A DNA stretch of 64,000 nt from Cronobacter turicensis z3032 (GTDB lineage Bacteria; Pseudomonadota; Gammaproteobacteria; Enterobacterales; Enterobacteriaceae). Shown here one piece after another: positions 47,543 through 59,764 of this stretch. The notes beneath the pieces were generated by a model, which was not told the origin of the DNA, did not search any database, and saw only the letters and a program-made list of their open reading frames with translations. Location of the stretch: contig FN543093.2 in the NCBI GenBank assembly GCA_000027065.2, forward strand, positions 1,368,074 through 1,432,073, in the 5' to 3' direction. The stretch's first letter is position 1. Each line of letters begins with the position of its first letter. A program made the translations under genes and the position numbers.

Positions 47543-50185
47543 ATGAAAGCTGTATCACGAGTTCACATCACGCCCCATATGCACTGGGACCGCGAGTGGT
47601 ATTTCACCACGGAAGCCTCACGGATTTTGCTGGTCAACAATATGGAAGAGATCCTGACGCGCCTTGAGCAGGACGCGGACTATCTCTGTTACGTCCTCGA
47701 CGGCCAGACGGCGGTGCTGGAGGATTATTTCGCCGTGAAGCCGCAGCACCGCGAGCGCGTTCGGGCGCTGGTGGAGGCAGGCAAATTGATTATCGGCCCC
47801 TGGTATACCCAGACCGACACCACGATTGTGGCGGGGGAGTCGATTGCCCGCAATCTGCTTTACGGGCTGCGCGACTGTCGCCCGTTCGGCGAGCCGATGA
47901 AAATCGGCTATCTGCCTGATTCGTTCGGCATGTCGGGCCAGTTGCCGCACATCTATAACCAGTTTGGCATTACGCGCGCCATGTTCTGGCGCGGCTGCTC
48001 GGCGCGCCACGGCAGCGATAAAACAGAGTTCCTCTGGCAGAGCGCGGACGGCAGTAGCGTGACGGCGCAAGTGCTGCCGCTGGGCTACGCGATTGGTAAG
48101 TACTTACCTGAAGAGGAAGCGGCGCTGCGTAAGCGGCTCGACCCCTGTTTTGCGGCGCTCGAAAAGGCCTCGCTTACCCGCGAGATCCTGCTGCCGAATG
48201 GACACGACCAGATGCCGCTCCAGCAGAACATTTTCGCCGTGATGGAAAAACTGCGGGAAATCTACCCGCAGCGCGAATTTGTCATGAGCCGTTTTGAAAC
48301 GGTTTTCGCGCATATCGAGGCCATGCGCGAGACGTTGCCGACGCTGAAAGGGGAGTTTATCGACGGCAGGTCGATGCGTGTGCACCGCACCATTGGCTCC
48401 ACGCGTATGGACATTAAAATCGCCCATGCGCACATCGAAAATAAGATGGTTAACCTGCTTGAGCCGCTCGCCGCCATCGCCTGGTCGCTCGGTTTTGAGT
48501 ATCACCACGGGCTGTTTGAAAAGATGTGGAAGGAGATCCTGAAAAACCACGCGCATGACAGCATCGGCTGTTGCTGTAGCGACGCGGTACACCGTGAAAT
48601 AGCGAACCGCTTCAGCCTTGCCCATGATATGGCCGATAACCTCCTCACGTTTTATATGCGCAAAATCGTGGACAGCATGCCCGCCTGCGACGGCGATAAA
48701 CTGACGCTGTTTAACCTGATGCCTTGTCCGCGTAATGAGGTGATTAACACGACCGTGCGGTTGCGCGGCCAGCGTTTTGCGCTGTGGGACGAACAGGGCG
48801 CGCCGGTGGCGTATTTCATCCGCGCGGCTCGTGCGCTCGATCCAGGGCTGGTGGACCGGCAACTGGTGCATTACGGCCATGACGAGCCGTTTATGGAGTA
48901 TGACATTCAGCTCTTTCAACCGCTGCCCGCGATGGGTTACGCCACGCTGCGCCTTGAGCCTGGCGTGACGGGGAAACAATGCCAGGCGCCAGAGCAGGAT
49001 GCGCCACGGCTGGAAAACCGCTTCTGGCGCATTACGGTTAACGCGAATGGCACGGTACGGCTGGAAGATAAGCAGAGCGGCCTGACGTATGACCAGGTGT
49101 TTGAGCTTGAGGAGAGTTCCGATGACGGCGACGAGTATGACTATTCGCCCGCCCGCGCGGAATGGGTGCTGCGCTCCGGTACGCAGACGGCGGAGCATCA
49201 GATAATCCACGAGGCCTGGCAGAGTCACGCCACGATACGTCTGGCGATGAATGTGCCGGTTAACCTGGCGGCGCGCGCCGCCCGACAGTGTAACGGATAT
49301 CTGGAGGCGCAGCTGCGCGTTACGCTTTCGCATAACAGCCCGCGGATTGATGTGGCGGTGACGCTGAATAATCAGGCGGACGACCATCGTGTACGGCTGC
49401 GCATCCCGACGCCGTTCGCCTGCGAACAGGTGCTTACCGACACGCAGTTCGGCAGCGTGTATCGTCCGGTGGAAGATGACGCCATGGCCCGCTGGGAAGA
49501 AGAAGGGTGGGAGGAGGCGCCCGTGCCGGTATGGAATTTCCTGAACTATGCCGCGCTTGAGCAGCAGGGGCAGGGGATAGCGCTTTTTACCGAGGGACTG
49601 CGCGAAGTGGAGATTGTCGGCGAGCGGCACGACACCTTCGCGCTGACGCTGCTGCGTGGCGTGGGGGCGCTCGGCAAAGGCGGTCTTGCGCTGCGCCCCG
49701 GCCGTCCTTCCGGCATTCACCTGCCGACGCCGGACTCGCAAATGCGCGGCGAATTATCCTGCCGTCTGAGCCTGTGGCCGTATCAGGGGAATGCGCTCAC
49801 GGCGGGCGTGGCGCAGCAGGCGCGCACCTGGCAGACGCCCGTGCAGTGCTATAACAAAATTGCCTGGGATGCGATGAAGCTCAATCCGTCAGGGATAACC
49901 ACGCCACCATGCTACAGCCTGCTCCAGATGACTTCTGATGGGGCTCAACTGAGCGCGCTGAAAAAAGCCGAAGATCGCGAGGCGCTGATTGTGCGCGTTT
50001 ATAACCCGTCCTGTGAAACCACGAGCGAGTCGCAGATAACATTCAGCGAGCCGCTTAAGGCGTGGCAACAAACGGGAATGGATGAAACGCCGCAAATGAG
50101 GAGTATTTCCCCTGACGGGCATACCGGCGAGCTAAAACCCTGCCAGTCCCGGACCTTCAGCGCTACGCTCTGTCGCCGCGTTTAA
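47543..50185 (+). CDS. mngB: MngB, GH38 mannosylglycerate hydrolase
   Basis: MngB splits phosphorylated mannosylglycerate into mannose 6-phosphate and glycerate. The 880-residue product belongs to GH38: N-terminal metal-binding motif PHMHWDREW (about residues 11-19), the nucleophile-region [17 protein letters not shown], a helical linker with [14 protein letters not shown], and a large beta-rich C-terminal half. E. coli MngB is 877 residues. It follows mngA closely on the same strand, completing import and hydrolysis in one operon, and ends in a terminator. Confidence 0.94.
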   Translation: MKAVSRVHITPHMHWDREWYFTTEASRILLVNNMEEILTRLEQDADYLCYVLDGQTAVLEDYFAVKPQHRERVRALVEAGKLIIGPWYTQTDTTIVAGESIARNLLYGLRDCRPFGEPMKIGYLPDSFGMSGQLPHIYNQFGITRAMFWRGCSARHGSDKTEFLWQSADGSSVTAQVLPLGYAIGKYLPEEEAALRKRLDPCFAALEKASLTREILLPNGHDQMPLQQNIFAVMEKLREIYPQREFVMSRFETVFAHIEAMRETLPTLKGEFIDGRSMRVHRTIGSTRMDIKIAHAHIENKMVNLLEPLAAIAWSLGFEYHHGLFEKMWKEILKNHAHDSIGCCCSDAVHREIANRFSLAHDMADNLLTFYMRKIVDSMPACDGDKLTLFNLMPCPRNEVINTTVRLRGQRFALWDEQGAPVAYFIRAARALDPGLVDRQLVHYGHDEPFMEYDIQLFQPLPAMGYATLRLEPGVTGKQCQAPEQDAPRLENRFWRITVNANGTVRLEDKQSGLTYDQVFELEESSDDGDEYDYSPARAEWVLRSGTQTAEHQIIHEAWQSHATIRLAMNVPVNLAARAARQCNGYLEAQLRVTLSHNSPRIDVAVTLNNQADDHRVRLRIPTPFACEQVLTDTQFGSVYRPVEDDAMARWEEEGWEEAPVPVWNFLNYAALEQQGQGIALFTEGLREVEIVGERHDTFALTLLRGVGALGKGGLALRPGRPSGIHLPTPDSQMRGELSCRLSLWPYQGNALTAGVAQQARTWQTPVQCYNKIAWDAMKLNPSGITTPPCYSLLQMTSDGAQLSALKKAEDREALIVRVYNPSCETTSESQITFSEPLKAWQQTGMDETPQMRSISPDGHTGELKPCQSRTFSATLCRRV

Positions 50186-50198
50186 GGCTTTTCTGTCT

Positions 50199-50234
50199 GC
50201 CGTCGCCAGCGCAACGCCGGGCGACGGCTTTTTT
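50199..50234 (+). terminator. Intrinsic terminator after mngB
   Basis: The arms GCCGTCGCC (50199-50207) and GGCGACGGC (50220-50228) are followed by a run of T residues. Confidence 0.85.
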
Positions 50235-50782
50235 ATTTTCAGAAAACAGTGCCGGTTTTTTCACTTTGCGGCCGCCTGGTAAATTATTTGTGAAATAAAT
50301 TTGTCATTCCTGATCTAATGAATTCTTTTCCTTTGCCGATATTAACAAGAAAGTGTGATAAATATCTCGAATAAGAATGAACTAAAATAACGTAGGTTTA
50401 TTATTCGTATCCCTTTCATAACCATCGTTGCGTTAAAAAAACACTTATCTTTAACATTATTTTCACTTAACTCGTTAGGGGTGAAACATAATTAACAATG
50501 GGTATCAAAACTGATTTTAATCAAAGTTTTTAGCTTGAAAAAAAGCGTGAGAAAGCGCTAAATTGCGGTCGATCAATCTGGTGTCTGGGCGATGATTTGG
50601 GCATAAATTGATCGCCGTCGTAAAACGTAAATAAAGGGATATGTAAATCTATTTATTATCCCTGGATTGCAGCGTAAAATATTCGTCGAATCAATTTGGA
50701 ATTCTTTTAACTTATTTGTAACCTTTCGCCATTACTTTTTCACAAATACACGCAGTGATTGAAGCAAGGCTGACGGGAGCAA
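50235..50782 (+). promoter_or_regulatory. Upstream control region of cydABX
   Basis: About 550 bases, largely AT-rich, precede the cyd genes. In E. coli this region has several promoters activated by ArcA-P and repressed by Fnr and H-NS. Here TTAAC repeats at 50451, 50466 and 50491 resemble ArcA-box halves, and a clear Fnr-type site lies at 50510-50523. I could not place the core promoters with confidence, and I see no gene before 50783. Confidence 0.55.
50510..50523. promoter_or_regulatory. Fnr-type site upstream of cydA
   Basis: CTGAT-TTTA-ATCAA differs at one position from the Fnr consensus TTGAT-N4-ATCAA. Fnr represses cydAB under full anaerobiosis in E. coli. Confidence 0.6.
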
Positions 50783-50872
50783 ATGTCATTGGTATTGGGG
50801 CATGCGTTGTGGCGCCTTAAAAAGGGCCACGCTCGAAGTCTTCATGCGAGGAGCAAGGAGTCAAGATGTTAG
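50783..50872 (+). CDS. Putative leader peptide overlapping the cydA start
   Basis: A 29-codon ORF begins with ATG three bases after GGGAG and ends with a TAG inside the second and third codons of cydA, overlapping it by seven bases. The peptide begins [20 protein letters not shown] and is strongly basic (eight Lys or Arg). The frame is uninterrupted over the whole interval leading to cydA. The layout resembles coupled leader ORFs such as uof-fur. I do not know of an annotated gene here; it may be a chance ORF, and its conservation has not been tested. Confidence 0.35.
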   Translation: MSLVLGHALWRLKKGHARSLHARSKESRC

Positions 50873-52434
50873 ATATAGTCGAACTGTCGCGCTTACAGTT
50901 TGCCTTGACCGCGATGTACCACTTCCTTTTTGTGCCGCTGACGCTCGGTATGGCGTTCCTGCTGGCCATTATGGAAACGGTCTACGTCCTCTCTGGTAAA
51001 CAAATCTATAAAGACATGACCAAGTTCTGGGGCAAGTTGTTTGGTATCAACTTCGCACTGGGCGTGGCGACCGGCTTGACCATGGAGTTCCAGTTCGGGA
51101 CTAACTGGTCTTACTATTCACACTATGTAGGCGATATCTTTGGTGCCCCGCTGGCTATTGAAGGCCTGATGGCGTTCTTCCTTGAATCGACCTTCGTCGG
51201 TCTGTTCTTCTTCGGCTGGGATCGTCTGAGCAAAGTGCAGCACATGGCCGTCACCTGGCTGGTGGCGCTGGGCTCCAACCTCTCCGCATTGTGGATCCTG
51301 GTGGCGAACGGCTGGATGCAGAACCCGATCGCGTCTGATTTCAACTTCGAAACCATGCGTATGGAGATGGTGAGCTTCTCCGAACTGGTGCTGAACCCGG
51401 TCGCGCAGGTGAAATTCGTTCACACCGTGGCTGCTGGCTACTGCACCGGCGCGATGTTCATTCTGGGCATCAGCGCGTGGTATATGCTCAAAGGCCGTGA
51501 CTTCGCTTTCGCTAAACGTTCTTTTGCTATCGCGGCGAGCTTCGGCATGGCGGCGGTGCTTTCCGTTATCGTGCTGGGCGATGAGTCCGGTTATGAAATG
51601 GGCGACGTACAGAAAACCAAACTGGCCGCTATCGAAGCCGAGTGGGAAACCCAGCCGGCACCGGCCGCGTTTACGCTGTTTGGTATTCCGGATCAGAAAA
51701 CCCAGGAAAACCGCTTCGCCATTCAGATCCCTTACGCGCTTGGCATTATCGCCACCCGCTCTGTGGATACGCCGGTGATTGGTCTTAAAGATCTGCTGGT
51801 CCAGCACGAAGCGCGCATCCGTAACGGGATGAAAGCGTACGCGCTGCTGGAGCAATTGCGTTCTGGCTCGAACGATCAGGCGTTACGCGATGAGTTCAAC
51901 AGCGTGAAGAAAGACCTCGGCTACGGCCTGCTGCTGAAGCGTTATACCGACAACGTTGCGGATGCGACCGAAGCGCAGATCCAGAAAGCGACGCAGGATT
52001 CTATTCCGAGCGTGGCGCCGCTGTACTTCTCCTTCCGTATCATGGTGCTGTGCGGCATCCTGATGCTGCTGATTATCGGCGCGTCGTTCTGGTCGGTGAT
52101 TCGTAACCGTATCGGCGATAAAAAATGGCTCCTGCGCGCGGCGTTTTACGGCATTCCGCTGCCGTGGATCGCGGTGGAATCGGGCTGGTTTGTGGCGGAA
52201 TATGGCCGTCAGCCGTGGGCTATCGGTGAAGTGCTGCCGACCGCGGTCGCGCACTCTAACCTGTCTGCAGGCGACATCCTCTTCTCTATGGTGCTGATCT
52301 GCGGCCTGTATACGCTCTTCCTGGTGGCGGAACTGTTCCTGATGTTCAAATTCGCCCGCCTGGGGCCGAGCAGCCTGAAAACGGGTCGCTACCACTTCGA
52401 GCAGTCCACTGTGGCTTCTCAGCCGGCACGCTAA
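50866..52434 (+). CDS. cydA: Cytochrome bd-I ubiquinol oxidase subunit I
   Basis: CydA binds haems b558, b595 and d and carries the quinol-oxidation Q-loop. The 522-residue product begins [26 protein letters not shown] (haem-ligand histidine near residue 19), includes the [14 protein letters not shown] motif near the C-terminus and a long periplasmic loop of the E. coli type. AGGAGCAAGGAGTCAAG gives a strong ribosome-binding site. cydB follows after 15 bases. Confidence 0.98.
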   Translation: MLDIVELSRLQFALTAMYHFLFVPLTLGMAFLLAIMETVYVLSGKQIYKDMTKFWGKLFGINFALGVATGLTMEFQFGTNWSYYSHYVGDIFGAPLAIEGLMAFFLESTFVGLFFFGWDRLSKVQHMAVTWLVALGSNLSALWILVANGWMQNPIASDFNFETMRMEMVSFSELVLNPVAQVKFVHTVAAGYCTGAMFILGISAWYMLKGRDFAFAKRSFAIAASFGMAAVLSVIVLGDESGYEMGDVQKTKLAAIEAEWETQPAPAAFTLFGIPDQKTQENRFAIQIPYALGIIATRSVDTPVIGLKDLLVQHEARIRNGMKAYALLEQLRSGSNDQALRDEFNSVKKDLGYGLLLKRYTDNVADATEAQIQKATQDSIPSVAPLYFSFRIMVLCGILMLLIIGASFWSVIRNRIGDKKWLLRAAFYGIPLPWIAVESGWFVAEYGRQPWAIGEVLPTAVAHSNLSAGDILFSMVLICGLYTLFLVAELFLMFKFARLGPSSLKTGRYHFEQSTVASQPAR

Positions 52435-52449
52435 GCGAGGAGACGTAAA

Positions 52450-53589
52450 ATGATCGATTATGAAGTACTGCGTTTGATCTGGTGGCTGCTGGTCGGCATT
52501 CTGCTGATTGGTTTTGCGGTTACCGATGGCTTTGATATGGGGGTCGGCATGCTGACCCGCATCCTGGGACGTACCGATACAGAACGCCGCGTGATGATTA
52601 ACTCCATCGCGCCGCACTGGGACGGCAACCAGGTATGGCTTATCACCGCAGGCGGCGCGCTGTTCGCTGCCTGGCCGCTGGTGTACGCCGCCGCGTTCTC
52701 CGGTTTTTATGTGGCGATGATCCTGGTGCTCGCCTCGCTGTTCTTCCGTCCGGTCGGTTTTGACTACCGCTCGAAGATTGAAGATATGCGCTGGCGTAAC
52801 ATGTGGGACTGGGGCGTGTTCGCGGGTAGCTTCGTGCCGCCGCTGGTGATTGGCGTGGCGTTCGGCAACCTGCTGCAGGGCGTGCCGTTCCACTTCGATA
52901 AATATCAGGGCATGTTCTACACCGGCAACTTCTTCCAGCTGCTGAACCCGTTTGGCCTGCTGGCAGGCGTAGTGAGCGTGGCGATGATCCTGACGCAGGG
53001 CGCAACCTATCTGCAAATGCGTACCACCGGCGAACTGCATCTGCGCTCCCGTGCCACCGCGCAGATTTCCGCGCTGGTGATGATGGTCTGCTTCGTTCTG
53101 GCGGGCGTCTGGGTAATGTACGGCATTGACGGTTATGTGGTGACCTCCGCCATCGATCCGCGTGCGGCCTCCAACCCGATGAACAAAGAAGTGGTTCGTC
53201 AGGCGGGCGCCTGGTTCGCTAACTTTGATAAGATGCCGGCGCTGTGGGCGATCCCTGCGCTGGGCGTGGTGCTGCCGCTGCTGACCGTGCTGGCGTCGCG
53301 TCTGGAGAAAGGCGCCTGGGCGTTTGTGTTCTCTTCACTGACGCTGGCCTGCGTTATCCTGACTGCCGGTATCGCGATGTTCCCGTTCATCATGCCGTCC
53401 AGCACCATGCTGAACGCCAGCCTGACGATGTGGGACGCGACCTCCAGCCAGCTGACGCTGACCGTGATGACCTATGTCGCTGCGGTGTTTGTACCGATTA
53501 TTTTGCTCTACACCACCTGGTGTTACTGGAAAATGTTTGGTCGCATCACCAAAGAACATATCGAAAGCAACACGCATTCTCTGTACTAA
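52450..53589 (+). CDS. cydB: Cytochrome bd-I ubiquinol oxidase subunit II
   Basis: CydB is the second large subunit of the high-affinity oxidase. The 379-residue, mainly hydrophobic product contains the family-typical TDGFDMGVGMLTRILGRTDTERRVMINSIAPHWDGNQVWLI and GPFIMPSS-type C-terminal segment (FPFIMPSSTMLNASLTMWDA). Length equals E. coli. It is followed by cydX 13 bases later. Confidence 0.98.
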   Translation: MIDYEVLRLIWWLLVGILLIGFAVTDGFDMGVGMLTRILGRTDTERRVMINSIAPHWDGNQVWLITAGGALFAAWPLVYAAAFSGFYVAMILVLASLFFRPVGFDYRSKIEDMRWRNMWDWGVFAGSFVPPLVIGVAFGNLLQGVPFHFDKYQGMFYTGNFFQLLNPFGLLAGVVSVAMILTQGATYLQMRTTGELHLRSRATAQISALVMMVCFVLAGVWVMYGIDGYVVTSAIDPRAASNPMNKEVVRQAGAWFANFDKMPALWAIPALGVVLPLLTVLASRLEKGAWAFVFSSLTLACVILTAGIAMFPFIMPSSTMLNASLTMWDATSSQLTLTVMTYVAAVFVPIILLYTTWCYWKMFGRITKEHIESNTHSLY

Positions 53590-53602
53590 TAAGGAGCTGA
53601 CT

Positions 53603-53716
53603 ATGTGGTATTTCGCCTGGATTCTCGGAACGCTTCTTGCCTGTGCTTTCGGGATCATTACCGCGCTGGCGCTGGAGCACGTTGAAGCGACCAAAGCCGG
53701 TAAAGTCGAGTCGTGA
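53603..53716 (+). CDS. cydX: CydX, small subunit of cytochrome bd-I
   Basis: A 37-residue single-helix protein, MWYFAWILGTLLACAFGI..., required for stable active cytochrome bd. The conserved MWYFxWILG start and the glutamate in ALEHVEA are present. It follows AAGGAGCTGACT and its stop overlaps the ybgE start. The same length as in E. coli. Confidence 0.96.
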   Translation: MWYFAWILGTLLACAFGIITALALEHVEATKAGKVES

Positions 53717-54009
53717 TGAAACGCCTCATCACCGCGCTTTACGCGCTGATGGATAAGAGCCCGTTAAGGGCTCTTTCCTTAATCATGGCGCTGGTGCTGG
53801 CGGGTTGCATGTTCTGGGACCCGTCGCGCTTCGCGGCGAAGACCAGCGGCCTTGAAATCTGGCAGGGCTTGTTCCTGATGTGGGCCGTCTGCGCGGGTGT
53901 AATTCACGGCGTGGGTTTTCGTCTTCGCGCCGTACACTGGCAGGGAATTTTCTGCCCATTGATTGCCTTTCTGGTGATGTTGGCCGGGCTGCTTTTTTTC
54001 TTCGCCTGA
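53716..54009 (+). CDS. ybgE: YbgE, cyd-operon membrane protein
   Basis: A 97-residue protein with three hydrophobic segments (SLIMALVLAGCMFW; LFLMWAVCAGVIHGVGF; PLIAFLVMLAGLLFFF), always found at the end of the cyd operon in enterobacteria; function not settled. A GTG one codon upstream (53713) is an alternative start; ATG at 53716 shares one base with the cydX stop and gives the E. coli length. Confidence 0.92.
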   Translation: MKRLITALYALMDKSPLRALSLIMALVLAGCMFWDPSRFAAKTSGLEIWQGLFLMWAVCAGVIHGVGFRLRAVHWQGIFCPLIAFLVMLAGLLFFFA

Positions 54010-54142
54010 ACGCGGCGACACCTGTGATTCTGTGGGCTTTCCGGAGCCCATAAATATTTACTCTCCGTTTACTTCTCCCCATTCCCAACCCACATTCACT
54101 TGCGTATAGTAGCAGCGTTTATTTGCATTACCGGGATGTAGA

Positions 54143-55239
<1,097 letters not shown>

Positions 55240-55242
55240 GTC

Positions 55243-55671
55243 ATGGCCAGAACACGTGGACGTGGTCGTCGTGAGCTGAAGTCTGAAATCAATATCGTCC
55301 CGCTGCTGGACGTGCTGCTGGTGCTGCTGCTGATATTTATGGCGACGGCACCCATCATCACCCAGAGCGTGGAAGTGGACTTGCCGGACGCCACGGATTC
55401 CCAGACCGTCAGCAGCAATGACAACCCGCCGGTGATTATTGAAGTCTCCGGCGTGGGCCAGTACAGCGTGGTGGTGGAAAAAGACCGTATGGATCAGTTG
55501 CCTGCTGAGCAGATTGTTGCCGAGGCGCAGCGTCGTCTGCAGGAGAATCCGAAGACGGTCTTTTTAATCGGTGGCGCCAAAGAGGTTCCTTACGACGAGA
55601 TTATTAAAGCGCTGAACCTGTTGCATCAGGCGGGCGTGAAATCTGTCGGCTTAATGACGCAGCCTATCTGA
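55243..55671 (+). CDS. tolR: TolR, Tol-Pal motor subunit
   Basis: TolR is an ExbD-family protein with one membrane helix containing the proton-carrying aspartate (EINIVPLLDVLLVLLLIFM, D23) and a periplasmic domain ending with the amphipathic helix VKSVGLMTQPI. The 142-residue length equals E. coli. It begins three bases after the tolQ stop. Confidence 0.97.
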   Translation: MARTRGRGRRELKSEINIVPLLDVLLVLLLIFMATAPIITQSVEVDLPDATDSQTVSSNDNPPVIIEVSGVGQYSVVVEKDRMDQLPAEQIVAEAQRRLQENPKTVFLIGGAKEVPYDEIIKALNLLHQAGVKSVGLMTQPI

Positions 55672-55710
55672 TCCACCGCCTGACAGGGCTACAAGTTTTG
55701 GAAACCGAGA

Positions 55711-56985
55711 GTGGCAAAGGCAACCGAACAAAACGATAAGCTGAAACGCGCGATCATCATTTCCGTAGCGCTGCACGTGTTGCTGATTGGACTACTGATC
55801 TGGAGCTCGTTCGATGAGCATATCAGTGAAGACGCAGCGGGCGGCGGCGGCGGATCGGCTATTGACGCCGTGATGGTCGACCCAGGCGCGGTGGTGCAGC
55901 AGTACAACCGCCAGCAGCAACAGCAGGCAAGCGCTAAACAAGCCGCCGAGCAGCGCGAGAAACAGGCGCAGCAGCAGGCGGAAGAACTGCGCGAGAAACA
56001 GGCCGCCGAACAGGAACGCCTGAAAAAGCTTGAGCAGGAACGCCTTGAAGCGCAGGAGAAAGCGCAGCAGCAGGCGGAACAGCAGAAACAGGCTGAAGAA
56101 GCCGCGAAGCGCGCGCAGGAGCAGCAGAAACAGGCGGAAGAGGCGGCAGCCAAAGCCGCAGCAGATGCGAAAGCAAAAGCTGACGCTCAGGCGAAAGCCG
56201 CTGAAGAAGCCGCGAAGAAAGCCGCTGCCGACGCGCAGAAAAAAGTGCAGGAAGAGGCCGCGAAAGCCGCTGCTGCTGCGAAGAAAGCGCAGGAAGAGGC
56301 AGAGAAAAAAGCGGCTGCCGATGCGGCGAAAAAAGCGCAGCAGGACGCCGAGAAGAAAGCGGCGGCTGAGGCTGCGAAGAAAGCCGCGGCAGAGAAAGCC
56401 GCCGCCGAAAAAGCCGCTGCGGCAGAAAAAGCGGCTGCCGAGAAGAAAGCCGCCGCAGCTGAAAAAGCGGCCGCGGAAAAAGCTGCGGCAGCCGAGAAAG
56501 CCGCAGCCGATAAAAAAGCGGCGGCAGAAAAAGCCGCTGCGAAGAAAGCTGCCGCTGCGAAAGCGGCTGCAGAAAAAGCAGCGAATGCGGAAGGCGTGGA
56601 CGATCTTCTTGGCGATCTCAGCTCAGGTAAGAATGCGCCGAAAACCGGCGGCGGAGCGAAAGGCAGTAATGCAGCGCCAGCAGGGAGCGGTAATAGTAAG
56701 AACAACGGTGCCAGCGGCGCTGAAATCAATGGCTACGCCTCGCAGATAAAGTCCGCCATTGAAAGCAAGTTCTATGATGCGTCGTCGTATTCAGGTAAAA
56801 CCTGTACGCTGCGTATTAAGCTTGCACCGGACGGCTTACTACTGGATATCCAGTCGGAAGGCGGCGATCCTGCGCTTTGTCAGGCAGCCATTTCCGCCGC
56901 CCGACAGGCTAAGATTCCTAAACCGCCAAGCCAGGCTGTTTATGAAGTCTTTAAAAACGCGCCGTTGCTTTTCAAACCACAGTGA
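55711..56985 (+). CDS. tolA: TolA, periplasm-spanning protein of Tol-Pal
   Basis: TolA links the inner-membrane motor to TolB and Pal. The 424-residue product has an N-terminal helix (AIIISVALHVLLIGLLIW, about residues 14-31) with the SHLS-like region replaced by SVALH, a long helical domain II (about 60-300) built of irregular K-A-A-A-E and EQQKQAEE repeats, and a globular domain III with the C-terminal disulfide pair (KTCTLRIKL and DPALCQAA). The start is GTG at 55711. The protein is close to E. coli length (421); the repeat tract is the likely source of the difference. Confidence 0.96.
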   Translation: MAKATEQNDKLKRAIIISVALHVLLIGLLIWSSFDEHISEDAAGGGGGSAIDAVMVDPGAVVQQYNRQQQQQASAKQAAEQREKQAQQQAEELREKQAAEQERLKKLEQERLEAQEKAQQQAEQQKQAEEAAKRAQEQQKQAEEAAAKAAADAKAKADAQAKAAEEAAKKAAADAQKKVQEEAAKAAAAAKKAQEEAEKKAAADAAKKAQQDAEKKAAAEAAKKAAAEKAAAEKAAAAEKAAAEKKAAAAEKAAAEKAAAAEKAAADKKAAAEKAAAKKAAAAKAAAEKAANAEGVDDLLGDLSSGKNAPKTGGGAKGSNAAPAGSGNSKNNGASGAEINGYASQIKSAIESKFYDASSYSGKTCTLRIKLAPDGLLLDIQSEGGDPALCQAAISAARQAKIPKPPSQAVYEVFKNAPLLFKPQ

Positions 56986-57109
56986 TTTCCGGTAAAACCG
57001 GGCTTCACTGTCCGGTTTAAGCCGGCGTGCGATGTGGTTGTCTATCTTTGAGTTTGTTAACATTCTGCTAAATTATCGTGGGCTTTGACGTCCAGATAAG
57101 GGAGATATG

Positions 57110-58402
57110 ATGAAGCAGGCATTACGTGTAGCATTTAGTTTTCTGATGCTGTGGGCAGCCGTGCTGCACGCAGAAGTACGTATCGAGATAACCCAGGGGG
57201 TTGACTCGGCGCGTCCGATTGGTGTGGTGCCGTTCAAGTGGGCAGGCCCGGGCGCCGCGCCTGAAGATATCGGCGGCATCGTGGCGGCGGATCTGCGCAA
57301 CAGCGGTAAATTCAACCCGCTCGATCGCTCCCGTCTGCCGCAGCAGCCGTCTTCCGCACAGGAAGTACAACCGGCGGCATGGTCTGCACTCGGTATTGAC
57401 GCGGTCGTGGTAGGGCAGGTGACGCCGAATGGCGACGGCAGCTATACCGTGGCGTATCAGCTGGTTGATACCGGCGGCGCGCCGGGCACCGTGCTCGCGC
57501 AGAACTCTTACAAAGTGAACAAACAGTGGCTGCGTTATGCAGGCCATACCGCCAGCGACGAAGTGTTTGAGAAGCTGACCGGTATTAAAGGCGCTTTCCG
57601 CACCCGTATCGCTTATGTAGTGCAGACCAACGGCGGCCAGTTCCCGTATGAGCTGCGTGTTTCTGACTACGACGGCTACAACCAGTTTGTGGTTCACCGC
57701 TCACCGCAGCCGCTGATGTCTCCGGCATGGTCGCCGGATGGCAGCAAGGTCGCTTACGTGACCTTTGAAAGCGGTCGTTCTGCGCTGGTTATCCAGACGC
57801 TGTCTAACGGCGCTGTGCGTCAGGTGGCTTCGTTCCCGCGTCACAACGGCGCGCCGGCTTTCTCGCCGGACGGCAGCAAACTGGCTTTCGCGCTCTCTAA
57901 AACCGGCAGCCTGAACCTGTACGTGATGGATATCGGCTCCGGCCAGATTCGTCAGGTAACTGACGGTCGCAGCAATAACACCGAGCCGACCTGGTATCCG
58001 GACAGCCAGACGCTGGCCTATACCTCTGACCAGGCCGGTCGTCCACAGGTTTATAAAGTCAACATCAACGGCGGCGCGCCGCAGCGCGTGACCTGGGAAG
58101 GCTCTCAGAACCAGGATGCTGACGTAAGCTCTGACGGTAAATTTATGGTGATGGTGAGCTCCAATGGCGGCGCTCAGAACATCGCTAAACTGGATCTGGT
58201 AACGGGTGGCGTGCAGACTCTGTCGTCAACGTTCCTGGATGAAACGCCAAGTCTGGCACCTAACGGCACTATGGTTATCTACAGCTCTTCTCAGGGGATG
58301 GGATCCGTGCTGAACCTGGTTTCTACAGATGGGCGTTTCAAAGCGCGTCTTCCGGCAACTGATGGACAGGTTAAATTCCCTGCCTGGTCGCCGTATCTGT
58401 AA
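57110..58402 (+). CDS. tolB: TolB, periplasmic beta-propeller of Tol-Pal
   Basis: TolB is a periplasmic protein that interacts with Pal, TolA and OmpA. The 430-residue product has a signal peptide (about residues 1-21, ending LHA|EVRI), an N-terminal alpha/beta domain and a six-bladed propeller of repeated [14 protein letters not shown] motifs. Two adjacent ATG codons exist (57107, 57110); GGGAG at 57100-57104 is better spaced for the second, which also gives the E. coli length. Confidence 0.97.
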   Translation: MKQALRVAFSFLMLWAAVLHAEVRIEITQGVDSARPIGVVPFKWAGPGAAPEDIGGIVAADLRNSGKFNPLDRSRLPQQPSSAQEVQPAAWSALGIDAVVVGQVTPNGDGSYTVAYQLVDTGGAPGTVLAQNSYKVNKQWLRYAGHTASDEVFEKLTGIKGAFRTRIAYVVQTNGGQFPYELRVSDYDGYNQFVVHRSPQPLMSPAWSPDGSKVAYVTFESGRSALVIQTLSNGAVRQVASFPRHNGAPAFSPDGSKLAFALSKTGSLNLYVMDIGSGQIRQVTDGRSNNTEPTWYPDSQTLAYTSDQAGRPQVYKVNINGGAPQRVTWEGSQNQDADVSSDGKFMVMVSSNGGAQNIAKLDLVTGGVQTLSSTFLDETPSLAPNGTMVIYSSSQGMGSVLNLVSTDGRFKARLPATDGQVKFPAWSPYL

Positions 58403-58412
58403 TAATAATTAA

Positions 58413-58955
<543 letters not shown>

Positions 58956-58964
58956 GAGAATTGC

Positions 58965-59762
58965 ATGATCAGTAACTTCAGACATCACCTGTTGGGTCTG
59001 TCGTTACTGGTTGGCGTAGCGGCCCCCTGGGCCGCTAATGCCCAGGCGCCAATCAGTGATGTCGGCTCAGGCTCGGTCGAAGACCGTGTCGTTCAACTCG
59101 AGCGTATTTCCAACGCTCACAGTCAGCTTTTAACCCAGCTTCAGCAGCAGCTCTCCGATAACCAGTCCGATATTGATTCCCTGCGCGGTCAGATTCAGGA
59201 AAATCAGTATCAGCTTAACCAGATTGTGGAACGTCAAAAGCAGATTTTGCTGCAGATGGACAGTCTGAGTAATAGCAACGGTGGAGCGGCCGCGGCGCAG
59301 GGCGGCGATCAGGCGCAAAACGGCGCGGCGCAAGCCACACCGGACGCTGGCGCATCTGCGCCCGCAGCCAGCGCACCGACGCAAAGCGGGGATGCCAATA
59401 CCGATTACAACGCAGCGATCGCGCTGGTGCAGGATAAGTCCCGTCAGGATGAAGCCATCACCGCGTTTTCCAATTTCATTAAGCAATACCCGGATTCCAC
59501 TTACCAGCCGAATGCCCATTACTGGCTCGGCCAGCTGAATTACAACAAAGGTAAGAAGGATGACGCGGCGTATTACTTCGCTTCGGTGGTGAAGAACTAC
59601 CCCAAATCACCGAAAGCGGCGGATGCGATGTATAAGGTTGGCGTCATCATGCAGGATAAAGGCGATACCGCGAAAGCGAAGGCCGTTTATCAGCAGGTTA
59701 TCTCCAAATACCCTGGCACCGAAGGCGCAAAGCAGGCGCAAAAACGTCTGAATGCGATGTAA
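58965..59762 (+). CDS. cpoB: CpoB, coordinator of peptidoglycan synthesis and OM constriction
   Basis: CpoB (YbgF) is a periplasmic Tol-Pal partner that regulates PBP1B-LpoB during division. The 265-residue product has a signal peptide (about 1-26, ANA|QAPISD), an N-terminal coiled coil (DRVVQLERISNAHSQLLTQL; QENQYQLNQIVERQKQ), an Ala- and Gly-rich linker, and C-terminal TPR repeats (DYNAAIALVQDKSRQDEAITAF...). It starts nine bases after pal. The linker accounts for the two extra residues compared with E. coli. Confidence 0.96.
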   Translation: MISNFRHHLLGLSLLVGVAAPWAANAQAPISDVGSGSVEDRVVQLERISNAHSQLLTQLQQQLSDNQSDIDSLRGQIQENQYQLNQIVERQKQILLQMDSLSNSNGGAAAAQGGDQAQNGAAQATPDAGASAPAASAPTQSGDANTDYNAAIALVQDKSRQDEAITAFSNFIKQYPDSTYQPNAHYWLGQLNYNKGKKDDAAYYFASVVKNYPKSPKAADAMYKVGVIMQDKGDTAKAKAVYQQVISKYPGTEGAKQAQKRLNAM

Positions 59763-59764
59763 TG

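Noticed and set aside
48104..49741. 545-codon open frame antisense to mngB
   Set aside because: Shadow frame inside a clear GH38 gene; no domain features.
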